DNA of 64,000 nucleotides from Russula earlei. Lineage: Eukaryota > Basidiomycota > Agaricomycetes > Russulales > Russulaceae. Made by a program: the position numbers and the translations under genes. A model generated the notes under the pieces. The model ran no database searches and had not been told where the DNA came from. It saw only the letters and a list, made by a program, of their open reading frames with translations. Where the stretch lies: assembly GCA_025769875.1 (NCBI GenBank), contig JAGFNK010000015.1, positions 1 through 64,000 on the forward strand, given 5' to 3'. Positions 9,569 through 19,336 of the stretch are shown in pieces (the stretch's first letter is position 1; the number at the start of each line of letters is the position of its first letter).

Positions 9569-10449
9569 TTGTCTTTACTAACAAAGAGCCCAGAGTCAGA
9601 CATAAGGCGAATAAGGCCGAGCGAGGCCATGGACTTGTCAAGGGCTTTCCACCAAGCAAGTGCCGCTTGCTTGAGTCCATATATTGGGCGTTTAAGGCGC
9701 ATGACTTTATGCTCTTGGCCTTTTATTTTGAAGCCCTCAGGCTGCTCCATATAGAGCTCTTCATTGAGCTCGCCATAGAGAAAGGCAGTCTTGACGTCTA
9801 GTCCGCTAATGTGCCAGTTTTTGAGCGCTGCGAGCGCAATCATCAGGCGGACTGTCTCAAACCGTACCATGGGTGAGAATATTTCGTCATAGTCAATGCC
9901 TTCTACTTGGGAGAAGCCTTTGGCAACTAGTCTGGCTTTTTTACAACCATCAGACTTAAGGTCAAATACCCATCTGTTTTTAATTATTTTGCAATCCTTG
10001 GGAGGATCGACTAGTTTGAAGACTTTGCGTCTGCGGAGGGATTCCAACTCCTCACGATAAGCATCTTTCCACTCCTTTTGGAGTTCACTTGGCATTCGCA
10101 GAATGTCCCTAAAGGTCCATTCGCGAATCTTCGCAGTATCGGGTGCTTCCGGACTTAGTGGAACTGCTTGGGCGAGCAGATAGTTCAGAAATTTGACTCC
10201 CCCTTCCCTTGCAAGACGTAGAATGTCTTCTACCTCATCCTCAGAGGCTTGCGGTGGTTGATCATCAAGGACGACAGGAGGGTAAGGGCCTGGTACGGCC
10301 GATCCTGACGTACTACCCTCACCGGAGCTACCGGGTTGGTTTTCTGTCATTGTTCTCCATGTGCGTGTGCGCTGAACGTCTTTATCCACTTCTGTGGGGT
10401 GTCTGCATTCACCATAGACGTTGCCAGGATGGGTAGGTACTTTCCTCAA
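9562..10449 (-). pseudogene. Reverse transcriptase (catalytic region deleted) and integrase C-terminal linker, minus-strand copia
   Basis: The frame of 295 residues has the integrase C-terminal linker followed by the reverse-transcriptase fingers and palm (NRWVFDLKSDG, RLVAKGFSQVEGIDYDE, GLDVKTAFLYGEL, YGLKQAALAWWKALD). It ends at VSKDK, exactly where the plus copy continues to VYVDD. The junction GACAAGA/TATAGGATC joins bases equivalent to plus-copy positions 4130 and 7467; excluding the hAT insertion and its duplicated site, 316 bp are missing. The loss removes the two catalytic aspartates and shifts the frame, so this protein could not polymerise DNA. Confidence 0.9.
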
Positions 10450-10461
10450 CCGCTGAGACCT

Positions 10462-11549
10462 TCAAAGAGGTACAGGTTCTTCAACAGGAGGAGGGGATGG
10501 TGTAGGAGGGACGGGCGTTTGCTCGCGTTCCTCTTCTTCTGGCGCCTGTATAGGCTGCTCATCGTCCTCACTTTTGATTGTAGGGAATGGGTCGTCAACA
10601 CCAGGAATGGTGTCTTCGACAGGTTGTTGCGGTAGTTCCTCACGCGGTTCATTAATCCATGTGGTACCTTTAGTGCACGCTTTGTCGCATTTGGGGTACA
10701 GGGTCTCATCGTACAGTGTGGTAGGATTTGTGTAAAGCGTATTATTAGGGAGCCTCATGAAGAGTGAGGCTTTGATCCCCTCAGTGTGACCAAGGTAGAT
10801 CATTAGCTCGCTTTTAGGCAAAAGCTTCTTGACTCAACGCTTTTCTGGTATGTGCACATATGCACCGCAACCAAATACTCTGAGGTGTGAGATATCAGGG
10901 ACCTCGTTCTTTAGGACTTCGTAGGGTGTACACCATTGAAGGCGTCTGGCAGGTGTCCTATTGTAACAGTGTGTCCCATGATTCACTGCAAATTCCCACC
11001 AGGAGGGAGGTAGACAAGCTTCAAGGCACATTGCCTGAGCTTTGTCCATTACAGTGTGCATAAAGCGCTCTGCGCGTCCATTCTGTTGTGGAGTGTAAGG
11101 GGCACTTTGCAGGATTTTAATTCCTTCGTCTTTTAGGACGTTGTCAAAGGCCTCGGACTTGTACTCTCCGCCAGCATCGGACATCCACTCTTTGATTCCT
11201 GCTTTATATTGGTTCTTGACCATAGCAAGGAATTGCTTGACGGCCATTATGGTCAACTTTTTATTTTTTAGGAGTGTGATCCATGCATAGGAGGAATAAT
11301 TGTCAATGAAACTGACGAAATATTCATACTTATGATACAACTTCCCAGGGAAACTCTTAAGGTCTGAGTGAATGCACTCAAATGGTGCGGAAGCATGAGT
11401 TTCAGAAGGAGGGTGCGCAAATGCAGGCATTTTGCCTTGCGCGCAGCCAGGACATACCGGCTGTTCCTGAGGGATTTTCAGGTCTTCAGGGAGACCCTTG
11501 GTATGTGTCTTTGCACATGTTATGACATCCTTAGATGGGTGGCCAAGGC
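10462..11549 (-). pseudogene. Integrase of the minus-strand copia, interrupted by a stop
   Basis: Reading leftward from the solo LTR, the frame shows the integrase zinc-binding tail, then HSDLKSFPG, the FVSFIDNYSSYAW block, SDAGGEYKSEAF and TPQQNGRAERFM, giving the core D,D,E residues. A TGA at about 10834 follows VHIPEKR; the plus copy has CGA at this codon, so this looks like a CpG transition. The frame continues as 10462-10821 (LLPKSELMIYLGHTEG) to a second TGA at 10462-10464 that both copies share. The upstream end is cut by the solo LTR. Confidence 0.88.
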
Positions 11550-11934
11550 TGTTGAACCAGAACCTGAACGGATCAAAGAAGGCGAAGACCTTCACACAAG
11601 GTTCAAGATCCGCTCATAGATGTTACGTGTTAGACAGAACTTTAGTATATGCGCTTATGGCAATAGGGTTACGCATACTACGCTATCTATCACAAGATGC
11701 AGCCTTATGCTGCATCTAGAACATTTCCACATCACACGTCACTGAATGCGCGATATAATGGACACCTGTAGTCACCTCTTTTGGACTTCGGGACAGCCCT
11801 GGGTCATAGAGGTATAAATACCATACATGTAGACGAGTATACACATCACTCTACACCCCAATATCACTTGAGCATTAGCACAACCTCTAAGGTGGGTTGC
11901 TTGGCCTGTTAGCTGCACTCTATGCTGCGCAACA
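11550..11934 (+). mobile_element. Solo LTR of the same copia family (385 bp), opposite orientation
   Basis: Starts TGTTGAACC and ends GCGCAACA; identical length to the other family LTRs. The flanks are AAGGC (11545-11549) and AAGGT (11935-11939), a 5-bp duplication with one mismatch. Its removal reconnects the minus-strand protease and integrase (GGCCAAGG...). It represents a third insertion of the family followed by LTR-LTR recombination. Confidence 0.93.
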
Positions 11935-13842
11935 AAGGTGTTGGTGAATGACATCATAATCTACTGCATAGATAAGAGAATGCGCTTGCGCACTTTCAAT
12001 TGAGGTGTCTAACCAATACGTGGTTTGACCCGGGAATAAGGGGTAAGAGGACAGGATTATACGTCCGTCCTCTCGTAGGGAAATATGTCTATTATTCCCT
12101 AATGCACGCATCCCTTGTTGTAAAAACTCCCCCATAGATAATATCCGAGTGTTAATTTTCAGAATATAGAGAACAGGAGAAATGCGCATGACAACCGTTT
12201 TAGAGTTGACAGTGTGCCGAAGCAACACAGCACCTTTGCCTTCCACATATATAGTGTTATCAGCAGTTTGAACAGGGGATCTTTCATGCGGCAAAGCCGG
12301 CGTATACTCTATAAAGTCTTTTATTTTGAAGGTGAAGTGTGCGGATGCACCAGAGTCAAGGAGCCATAAGGATCCCATTTTACTCAAGTTGTGTTTTCCT
12401 CTACATCTCGAACAATTTTTGTTACATTCACTTTGAAGGGAAGTAGTCCCTTCGCTAATTTGTACATTGTATGATACAAGCGAACACATCTTAGACATAT
12501 CTAGCCCGCTTAGGGGCTGGGGAGATGCTAATAGGTTCTTTAGTGAGTGAAAGGAGAGAGGAAGGTGCACGCACACTTCATTATCTTCAGGGTCGCTGCC
12601 CCAATCAAGCGCTTCATCCGACGGAGTCGGAGCATGCTCAGGGGTGGCAGCACCTTCTGGGATACTGTCATAAATGTCGAATAAATCCGACGTGTTTGTT
12701 TGCACGAAATCGCCATTGTCCTGGTCCATAGGCTCAGGGACGGGCGACAGGAGTTTGACTGCACTTGTCAAGGCAGCGGATTGAGTCGAGATCCGCTGCT
12801 CGAGGGTCTTGACTGTCTGTATAGTGGGAGTTACCCCAAGATGGTCAGCAAGATCAAGCGCTTTGTTTAAGGCCTTGTAAGGGCCGTGAGTGCGTTTGCG
12901 AGGGTCAGTCGCAGTTTGGACGGTACGTTGTTGGATCCCCAAAGGACCCAGATGGGCGATAGTGGTAATGGTCAGGAGTGGGAGTGCGGCAACATCCGCA
13001 ATGTGGGAGTGTCTGGGACCATGGCTGTTATCAGCCTTCTCCTTGCCTTTCCCTTTTCCTTTGCTGCCGCGCTTGCCGCGCTGGCGCTTGTCCTTATCTT
13101 CATCGCACTTGGGCTTATTGCCCTGCTGCTGATTGGAGAAGGAGGGGTCACCGTGCTTGCGCTTGACAGCAGAGAGCTTCTGCATGCTGTGCTTTTTGTT
13201 TGTTCCACGATTGACCTCAGTTTGATATTGAGAGACAATAGCCTCTTGGACATCCTTCGGACTAAGATCGGCTAGATCATAGTTCTGAGTGACAATGTGG
13301 ACAAGCATTTCCCACTTCGTGGGAATGGCTGCAAGCATGATGAGCGCCTGTAAGGCGTCAGGAATGATAAGGGAGGATGTGGTGAGGCGCTGGAACGCAG
13401 CATGTATCCGATCCATTTGTGGGCCAGGATGCTGGCTCGGGTTAATGTGAATGGAAATGGCTTCTTTGAAGTCCTTATAGATACTGGTGGTAGTCGCCAT
13501 ACCATAAAGGGTATCTAGGCGATTCCAGATGGTTTCAGCGTTATCCAAAGACGTAAGATCTTGTTGGATCACGATGCTTGATCTAAGGACCATATGACCG
13601 ACTGCAATATCATTCCCTTTGTTCCATTCTTTCACAGCTGCCAGAGCGACAGCCTGGGCAGCAATCTCTTCGGGAAGAGGCACCTGTGGAAGGCCAGGGA
13701 CGGTAGGCAGTTCAAAAGTGCCATTGCAATAACCCCACAGTCCAATGGACATGAGGTAGGCTTTCATAGCCTTTGACCAAATACCGTAGTTCGCACCATC
13801 AAGGATGGGGACAACAGGGGCAGAGGGTTGAGATGACGACAT
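11935..13842 (-). CDS. Gag-protease frame of the minus-strand copia (about 635 residues, 3' end cut by solo LTR)
   Basis: A long open frame starts with MSSSQPSAPVVPILDGANYG at 13842. The first 220 residues are a UBN2-type copia gag (ANYGIWSKAMKAYL, LWGYCNG, IWNRLDTLYG). A basic Lys/Arg-rich segment follows (about residues 225-275), then a Pro/Asp-rich spacer, and the aspartic protease with LLDSGASAHFT near residue 500 and a GEFLQQGM block. In an intact element this would read on into integrase as one polyprotein; here the frame enters the solo LTR at 11934 and stops just inside it. It may still be translated, but the element lacks a working reverse transcriptase. Confidence 0.85.
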
Positions 13843-13996
13843 TGTAGCTGTTAGAAAGAGGCTTAGAGGTCATCAGTAAGAGTATTTGTATTCAAACAAG
13901 CTGACATGGTCTCCCCATAGGGTAGACTAGCTCGCCGCAGCATGCAGGCTTCAGGGATGCTTCGCCATCATTGCAGCCGATGAAGGCGCATGGCTT

Positions 13997-14011
13997 GCAG
14001 GGCCCATAACC
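13997..14011 (-). other. Primer-binding site matching an internal half of initiator tRNA-Met
   Basis: Immediately inside the 5' LTR, read on the minus strand, is GGTTATGGGCCCTGC. Its complement GCAGGGCCCATAACC matches an initiator tRNA anticodon stem-loop (GGGCCCATAACC contains the CAT anticodon) rather than a tRNA 3' end. Drosophila copia is known to be primed by such a 5' half of tRNA-iMet. Confidence 0.7.
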
Positions 14012-14396
14012 TGTTGCGCAGCATAGAGCGCAGCTAACAGGCCAAGCAACCCACCTTAGAGGTTGTGCTAATGCTCAAGTGATATTGGGGTGTAGAGCGA
14101 TATGTATACTCGTCTACATGTATGGTATTTATACCTCTATGACCCAGGGCTGTCCCTAAGTCCAAAAGAGGTGACTACAGGTGTCCACTATATCGCGCAT
14201 TCAGTGACGCGTGATGTGGAAACGTTCTAGACGCAGCATAAGGCTGCATCTTGTGATAGATAGCATAGTATGCGTAACCCTATTGCCATAAGCGCATATA
14301 CTAAAGTTCTGTCTAACACGTAACATCTATGAGCGGATCTTGAACCTTGTATGAAGGTCTTCACCTTCTTTGATCCGTTCGGGTTCCAGTTCAACA
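14012..14396 (-). repeat. 5' LTR of the minus-strand copia (385 bp)
   Basis: Begins TGTTGCGCAG and ends AGTTCAACA. Partner of 8481-8865. On the minus strand the LTR carries a TATAAATA box (about 14127-14134 as TATTTATA on +), which would drive the genomic RNA. Confidence 0.96.
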
Positions 14397-14401
14397 CCAA
14401 T

Positions 14402-14473
14402 ATCACTTGAGCATTAGCACAACCTCTAAGGTGGGTTGCTTGGCCTGTTAGCTGTGCTCTATGCTGCGCAACA
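14402..14473 (+). repeat. Last 72 bp of the plus-strand copia 3' LTR
   Basis: Continues the LTR interrupted at 8480, from TATCACTTGAGC to TGCGCAACA. The duplicated CCAAT sits at 14397-14401. The five bases after it, ACAAG (14474-14478), should be the target duplication of the oldest element; the other copy would lie left of the window. Confidence 0.93.
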
Positions 14474-14799
14474 ACAAGTACCTTTACAAAACTACTTTTC
14501 ATAACGATCTTGGTTGCCTTATGGTTTCGTATTTACAAATACCACATTTGGGCCCTCATTTCAATATCGTCTATGCTTTCACATCATTTCAAGAGGAGAC
14601 ATGTCTTCTTAATTCCATTGAATTTCTTGAGGGCTGTGTTGGGCATCATGCACTGAGCAACTTTGGATCTATTATACTGATGGTATCTCCTTCCTCCCCA
14701 ATACCGAATTGCGACCTCGCGTTTCACTATCTGTTACAACCAACATACTATCTAGTCACAGAGAGATGATACTTGTTCATCTCTATGATGTCTAGAGAT
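14474..14799. other. Transposon-gene boundary, no gene recognised
   Basis: The stretch joins the LTR to the 3' end of the Nramp gene. It has one open frame without recognisable motifs (14461-14769, beginning inside the LTR), most likely chance. It should contain the 3' UTR of the Nramp gene. Confidence 0.6.
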
Positions 14800-16837
14800 C
14801 TATGCCCCAAGGATCAGAGCTACAAGGACATAGCCGTTCGCGACCAGAATCAAGAAGCAGATGATGTACCCGACGCCTGTGATGATCCGACCATTGCTAT
14901 AGTCTTGATACTCGGGCTCTGTGACGTCCGTATCCTCTTCCGTGCCATCTTTCTGTGATGGCCGTGCGGACGGAGGGACGCGCACCCGCATCACAGACCG
15001 CGAAGATGTGAGCCAGACGAGTGGGAAAATGATGAACGGGAGAACAATAGAAAGCACAACCTGCGACGCGATGAGCATCGTGCTTATCCCTGACCGCCCG
15101 ATTGCCACTGCGACTGCCATGGAGGGGATAAGGCTTAATAGTCGCGTAAGGAGCCGCCGCATGATAGGCTAATTGTGGTGGACTACATCAGGTGATGATG
15201 CTCTGCTTTGTGATTGTACATACCGAGACGCGCCAGCGAAGAAAGCCTTCGGAGACTAACTGCCCTGCGACGGTTGCCACGAGGGATGCACTCTGGCCGG
15301 AACAAAGCAGCGCTAGGGCGAAAATAACGGCGGCGCCTGCTCAACGATTAAGTGACGGTCGCTTGTGAGCCATGAACTTTCTCACCCATTCCAACAATAT
15401 CGCGGAGAAGAGAATGAGCATCGTATATATCGGCAGATTCGCCTTCGACCCCGGCTTGGCTGAAAACAGCACTTGCGACTATCAATATTCTGCGGTCCCG
15501 TGCCACATCAATGACGTTTGCAAGCTAAGGGTCAATCGAACTTACAACGCGTTTATGGTAACAGCCAGAAAAAGAAGGCTAACAACGATATCCATTACGG
15601 CATGATGGAGGTGCGCTTTGACAAACAAGAGTGAATTGTTTGGCCTATTGGCGTGGCTTGTGACTTCATCCGAGGTGTCGGTATCAACGTGCACGGGTCG
15701 GAAAAGCTTCAACAGTTTCCCGAGCAATCCCTTCCGGTCCGTCGTACGAATATCGGACGTCCCAGGGAGAGGGACAGGGTTCACGGAAGCACGGTCCTGC
15801 GTAGCCAAGGCAGACCCGAGAAAGAGGGTGTGAGGCATAACTGTCGCGCCGAGAATGCCCACAGCTGTAAAGTATTTCAGTATTTGCAGGGCGGCTAAAT
15901 CATACCCATAAATCTCATACATGTATACAGTCCACCATGGTGGAACAAGGATTTGGAAGGAAGGAACCCATGGAAGGCATCGTCCCAATCTACCCGAACC
16001 CGGGAGACAAGGATACACATGCATACCAATACGGCCAATACCTGTCTCCCATGAGGCGGGGACGATGGCCGATGCTATGAAGGAAGAACTCACCAGGATA
16101 CCTATGATAAATTCGAAAGACCGCACGGGCCTGCCGTGGAGAGGGTCTGCAAATGCGAGAATCAAGAGGACGTCGAGAGCGGTGAGGAGGACTCCGCCCC
16201 AAAGAGGCAAGCTGGGAAAGAGTAGATTGAGAGCGATCGCTGACCCGAGCAGTTCCGCCAAATCGGTAGCGATGATGGCTAATTCTGAGCAAATATAAAG
16301 AGGATATAAGATTAACCAGCGACACAACTTGGGGTGCCTTGTCCGATTATAGAGGAGAAGTCGACAGTGAGCAGCAAGGTCTAACAGCAGAACAGTTAAA
16401 GTGGCGTAAGGGCACACAAAAGAAAACCAGCTGACCCAGGCCAGTCACCACGCCAAGTTTACATGCCAGACTCTTGGACGAGTGAATCAGAATTCCCTAA
16501 CAACCGAAACCGGACCGAAGGAATTTACCTGGAGAATCACAGCAAAGCAGCCTGCCAACAGGACGACGAAGAGGAGATGGTAGCCATATTCTGAGCCTGC
16601 CTGTAAATCGACAGCCCAGTTTCCACTGGGATCGAAAACGGCAGGTCAGCCCTGAGAGCTGGAAGGGAACGGGCCCAAGTGAACGCACGGATCGAAATAC
16701 GCAACAGAGCATATGATGCCAACACCGACGTGCCTAGTTATGTATATCCAAGCATCATGAACCCACTTTCGAGGTCGGGTATGGCTGCCGAGAGACCTAA
16801 TGGACGGGGTGCTTGCGCGTGAGGGGAGTTCTGACAT
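14800..16837 (-). CDS. Nramp-family divalent metal ion transporter (SMF-type)
   Basis: Proton-coupled import of Mn2+/Fe2+ and related metals across plasma or vacuolar/endosomal membrane. The protein starts near 16837 (MSELPSRASTPS) and is assembled from about nine exons. The metal-site motif of TM1, VAYFDPGNWAVDLQAG, is split by an intron (donor GTGCGT, acceptor CCAG) and is rejoined exactly in phase. Further exons give HLLFVVLLAGCFAVILQ, ELAIIATDLAELLGSAIALN (TM3), GILGATVMPHTLFLGSALA with the TM6 MPH metal ligands, the HHAVMDIVVSLLFLAV helix, ALLCSGQSASLVATVAGQ and the final helices ending VLVALILGA at 14800. The acidic N-ATDLAE and DPGN/MPH residues are all present, so it looks functional. 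Which of the fungal Smf1/2/3 roles it fills cannot be told. Confidence 0.92.
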
Positions 16838-17799
16838 GGGGGGAGTGAAGAAAGCATCTACGTGAGACGGTGCGAAAGGATAGGAGTGGGGCGACGGGCG
16901 AAGGGAGAGGTACCCTTGTGTTGGGTGAAACGAAAGAGTGGTAAGGATCGTTTACGCTGATGCGACCGCGGACTCGCACGTAGTGCAAGGGATGCAACTG
17001 TGAAATGTTACTGTAACAAGCGAACGGAAAATAGCAATTTACGAACAAATTTCGGCAGACCCGAGTCTACACTAGTTGTGCCCCGTTCTCTGCCTCCGCC
17101 AAGTGTGGCTGCGTGTAGTTTGGTTTTGTGACTGCTGCGTGACTCGGAGATTACCACAGAAGGGGCAAGCATCGACGGCAATTTCCTCCCCGTTCTCATC
17201 GATGTTCACGTCACGGCCATGCAGGCAGCTGCACGTAATGTCGGGACGCTGGAGTCGTGACGGACAATAACAGATAGGTTACAGAGTTGCGCCTCTTAAT
17301 GTCAGGCCAGAAGCTCGCCTTGATGTTGGAGATAATGCAATTTGATATCTTTGACCGATGTCGCCGAGTCAGTGGCGTCTCGTACTCCATGGAGTTGGAC
17401 TATAAGTCATTTTTCTCACTACAATACCTTCAGTATAGACTATGTACAATGGATTGATTTGTTGGAGTTGCAGCCACAGTGCGATGACAACACAACCTTG
17501 GAAGACTTCCAAAGCTCCGAGTTCCGAGGTTCACATGTTAGATATATTTTCATGTTCAAATATATATCTACGCATATTCATACATCTGTGTGCACAGACC
17601 GAGGTCAGTAACATTTCTGGTCTTTATTCCAGTCTGTGATCTTATCGCTACATGATTCACATCGCTGTTTATTAGACCTGCATCGAACATTTTCTAGAGT
17701 TTCAACAAACGCGTCATCATTGTGACCTGTAGGTGCATTGTGATATAGGTGTGCAACAAAACAATGAGATAAGGAATGACGAGAACTGTGAGTCAGGCT
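16838..17799. other. Intergenic region upstream of the Nramp gene
   Basis: Contains the Nramp promoter side (16838 to about 17050) and, at about 17450-17655, a degenerate repeat related to the Ppo-bearing hAT-like element (listed separately). The short frames here have no motif. Confidence 0.6.
17450..17655 (+). repeat. Second copy of a sequence found within the captured Ppo fragment
   Basis: The word GTTGGAGTTGCAGCCACA followed by a GCGA-GACAACAC match also occurs at 5640-5672. Further on both copies share a pattern of gap-separated blocks: GGTTCACA, an AG/CTGAGGTCAGT splice-like site, and GATCTTATCGCTACA (17637-17651 and about 5873-5887). The blocks are less similar between these anchors. 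It looks like an independent, more decayed remnant of the same oxygenase region or of the repeat inside it. No terminal repeats or target duplications were recognised here. Confidence 0.5.
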
Positions 17800-18993
17800 C
17801 TATCCAAACCGCGCTTTCAATCCATCGTATATCAAGAATATAATAGCACTGCTGGGCACCGACCGTGCAACTGTAATGCCACATCCAGCATACAGCCCTT
17901 TCAAGCCCTGCGCGCGATACAGTTCCCTCGCGACGACGCCAAAAGATCTCTGGCCGGCAGTCCCTGCGGAAACAGGACGGAGCTCCGCCTCGGTCTGCAT
18001 CGTGCTCTTGATGGTGTCAGCGGGGAAAAAGGCGAGGTTGTATGCTGCGCCGGCGCACGCGCCACTCAGCGCACTTTCCCAAGGGCGGAGCGGCCGCGCG
18101 GGAGCATCACGCCGAAGGAGCTTGCAGACAAACTCCTTGGTGCCGAACCAGGCGGCGGCCCCGCCTGTCTCGCGGATCAGCGTCCCCGTCTGGCCCAGCC
18201 AGAGCCCACGCACCCCGTCCGCGCGGACCGCTTCGCGCATGATGGCGAACGGTCCTGGGAGGTCACGCAGAGACGCTGCGGCGACCACGGAGGGAGTGAC
18301 CCCCGCCATCGCCGACGAGGAGGCTGGCACGGCAACGAGCATCTGCACCTGCATCTTGCACTTTACGAGCTCTACCGGAGTCCTGCTCGCATAATCGTAA
18401 GAACGTCCGCCAACGCATTGGAGGCGGGGAAGGGGACAAAGCACAGGAAGAAACTGGTTATGGCGCCAGCACCTGCAGCCGCGAGAGACAGTTGAGGGAG
18501 GGAGAGCGTATGCGCGACGGGGATGCCCCAGAGTCGTCGGATGAGGTTCTGCAATTCGCCGTATGCGAAGAACAGGGACGCGTTTTCGATCATCGCGCCT
18601 ACTATTGGGGCAGGTAAACCCTATTGATGGGGGTGTGGGATGCGAGTTGATCGCTTGACGCGTGAGAGGGAAAGCAAGACATACACGGTATAAGCCCCGT
18701 ACGCCTTCATCTCTGAAGGTCCTGATTAGACAGTCCAGGGGGCCACGGAAGCGAGCGGTAACGTCGAGCACTTGCACTTGCAGACGAACTTTGGTAAGGT
18801 CGAAGGGATGCTCAAAAACTTTTGAGATTATTCCAGCAGCCTGTGTAAGTCTGTATCCATGAGCTAGTCCAAGTCGATGAAATATTTGACATACACTTCC
18901 GAAGGTGATGTCCTTGGCTGCGCGCACGGCTGGAGAACCCCACGAAGGGTCGTGAACATGAGGGTTGAGATCATTTGGAGAAATTTCCATCAC
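17800..18993 (-). CDS. Mitochondrial carrier protein, ornithine carrier type (Ort1/Arg11-like)
   Basis: Inner-mitochondrial-membrane transporter of the SLC25 family. All three repeats show the carrier signature: HPFDLTKVRLQ, TPVELVKCKMQ and FPADTIKSTMQ, each followed by a DGVRGLWLG/EGVRGLYR/QGLKGLYAG-type second half. The start is MMEISPNDLNPHVHD at 18993 and the stop is at 17800 after GLKARFG. Two or more introns lie in 18360-18900, where the frame switches (for example around MIENASLFFAYGELQN). RETGGAAAWFGTKEF in repeat 2 is the region that resembles fungal ornithine/citrulline carriers of arginine synthesis; the substrate is inferred, the carrier family is certain. It ends tail-to-tail near the relic repeat. 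Confidence 0.88.
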   Translation of the reverse strand: MMEISPNDLNPHVHDPSWGSPAVRAAKDITFGSVCQIFHRLGLAHGYRLTQAAGIISKVFEHPFDLTKVRLQVQVLDVTARFRGPLDCLIRTFRDEGVRGLYRVCLAFPLTRQAINSHPTPPSIGFTCPNSRRDDRKRVPVLRIRRIAEPHPTTLGHPRRAYALPPSTVSRGCRCWRHNQFLPVLCPLPRLQCVGGRSYDYASRTPVELVKCKMQVQMLVAVPASSSAMAGVTPSVVAAASLRDLPGPFAIMREAVRADGVRGLWLGQTGTLIRETGGAAAWFGTKEFVCKLLRRDAPARPLRPWESALSGACAGAAYNLAFFPADTIKSTMQTEAELRPVSAGTAGQRSFGVVARELYRAQGLKGLYAGCGITVARSVPSSAIIFLIYDGLKARFG

Positions 18994-19336
18994 GAAACGA
19001 GTAGAAAATGAAAAATGGAAAATGAAAAGGTGCGTCTAGGAGAATGTGAGAGAGGTTGCAGATATATGTTCACTTTTGCATGAGTAGTTCATGGGGGATG
19101 CCAGAGTGGGCCAGAGTGGGATCCGTCCGAGTCCGATATGTTTTTTTTTTTCAAGCGGCTATGTGAAAACTGTTTCGAGGAGGGCGCGACTGCGTTATCT
19201 TATCTGTGCCCTCCATCATACTCGCCATGCATTTTCAGTGCTCAGCTGGCCATAAGACCAGTTCTGTTGTCTGCCCTTCCAGTGTTCTTCCCTGAACCCC
19301 AATCCCTGAGACTACTCTTATAATACCAACCTGCAG
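18994..19336. promoter_or_regulatory. Divergent intergenic region between carrier and GH16 genes
   Basis: The carrier (-) and GH16 (+) genes are head to head with 343 bp between start codons. A T12 run is at about 19140-19151 and a CT-rich stretch precedes the GH16 start. No clear TATA box was assigned. Confidence 0.4.

Larger units (their letters stand above)
8481..14396 (-). mobile_element. Ty1/copia LTR retrotransposon, minus strand, nested in the LTR of its relative
   Basis: The element is bounded by two 385-bp LTRs (8481-8865 and 14012-14396) with TG...CA ends, flanked by a perfect 5-bp target duplication CCAAT (8476-8480 and 14397-14401). Gag-protease, integrase, reverse transcriptase and RNase H are in copia order reading leftward. 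The LTRs differ at six positions only, so it is fairly young. It is nevertheless inactive: a solo LTR interrupts it at 11550-11934, a CGA-to-TGA stop ends the integrase frame at about 10834, and a 316-bp deletion at about 9568 removed the YVDD active site. Same family as the plus-strand copy. Confidence 0.97.

Noticed and set aside
12886..13275. 129-aa hydrophobic plus-strand frame resembling membrane segments
   Set aside because: It is antisense to the Lys/Arg-rich gag region; hydrophobicity is the complement of basic codons.
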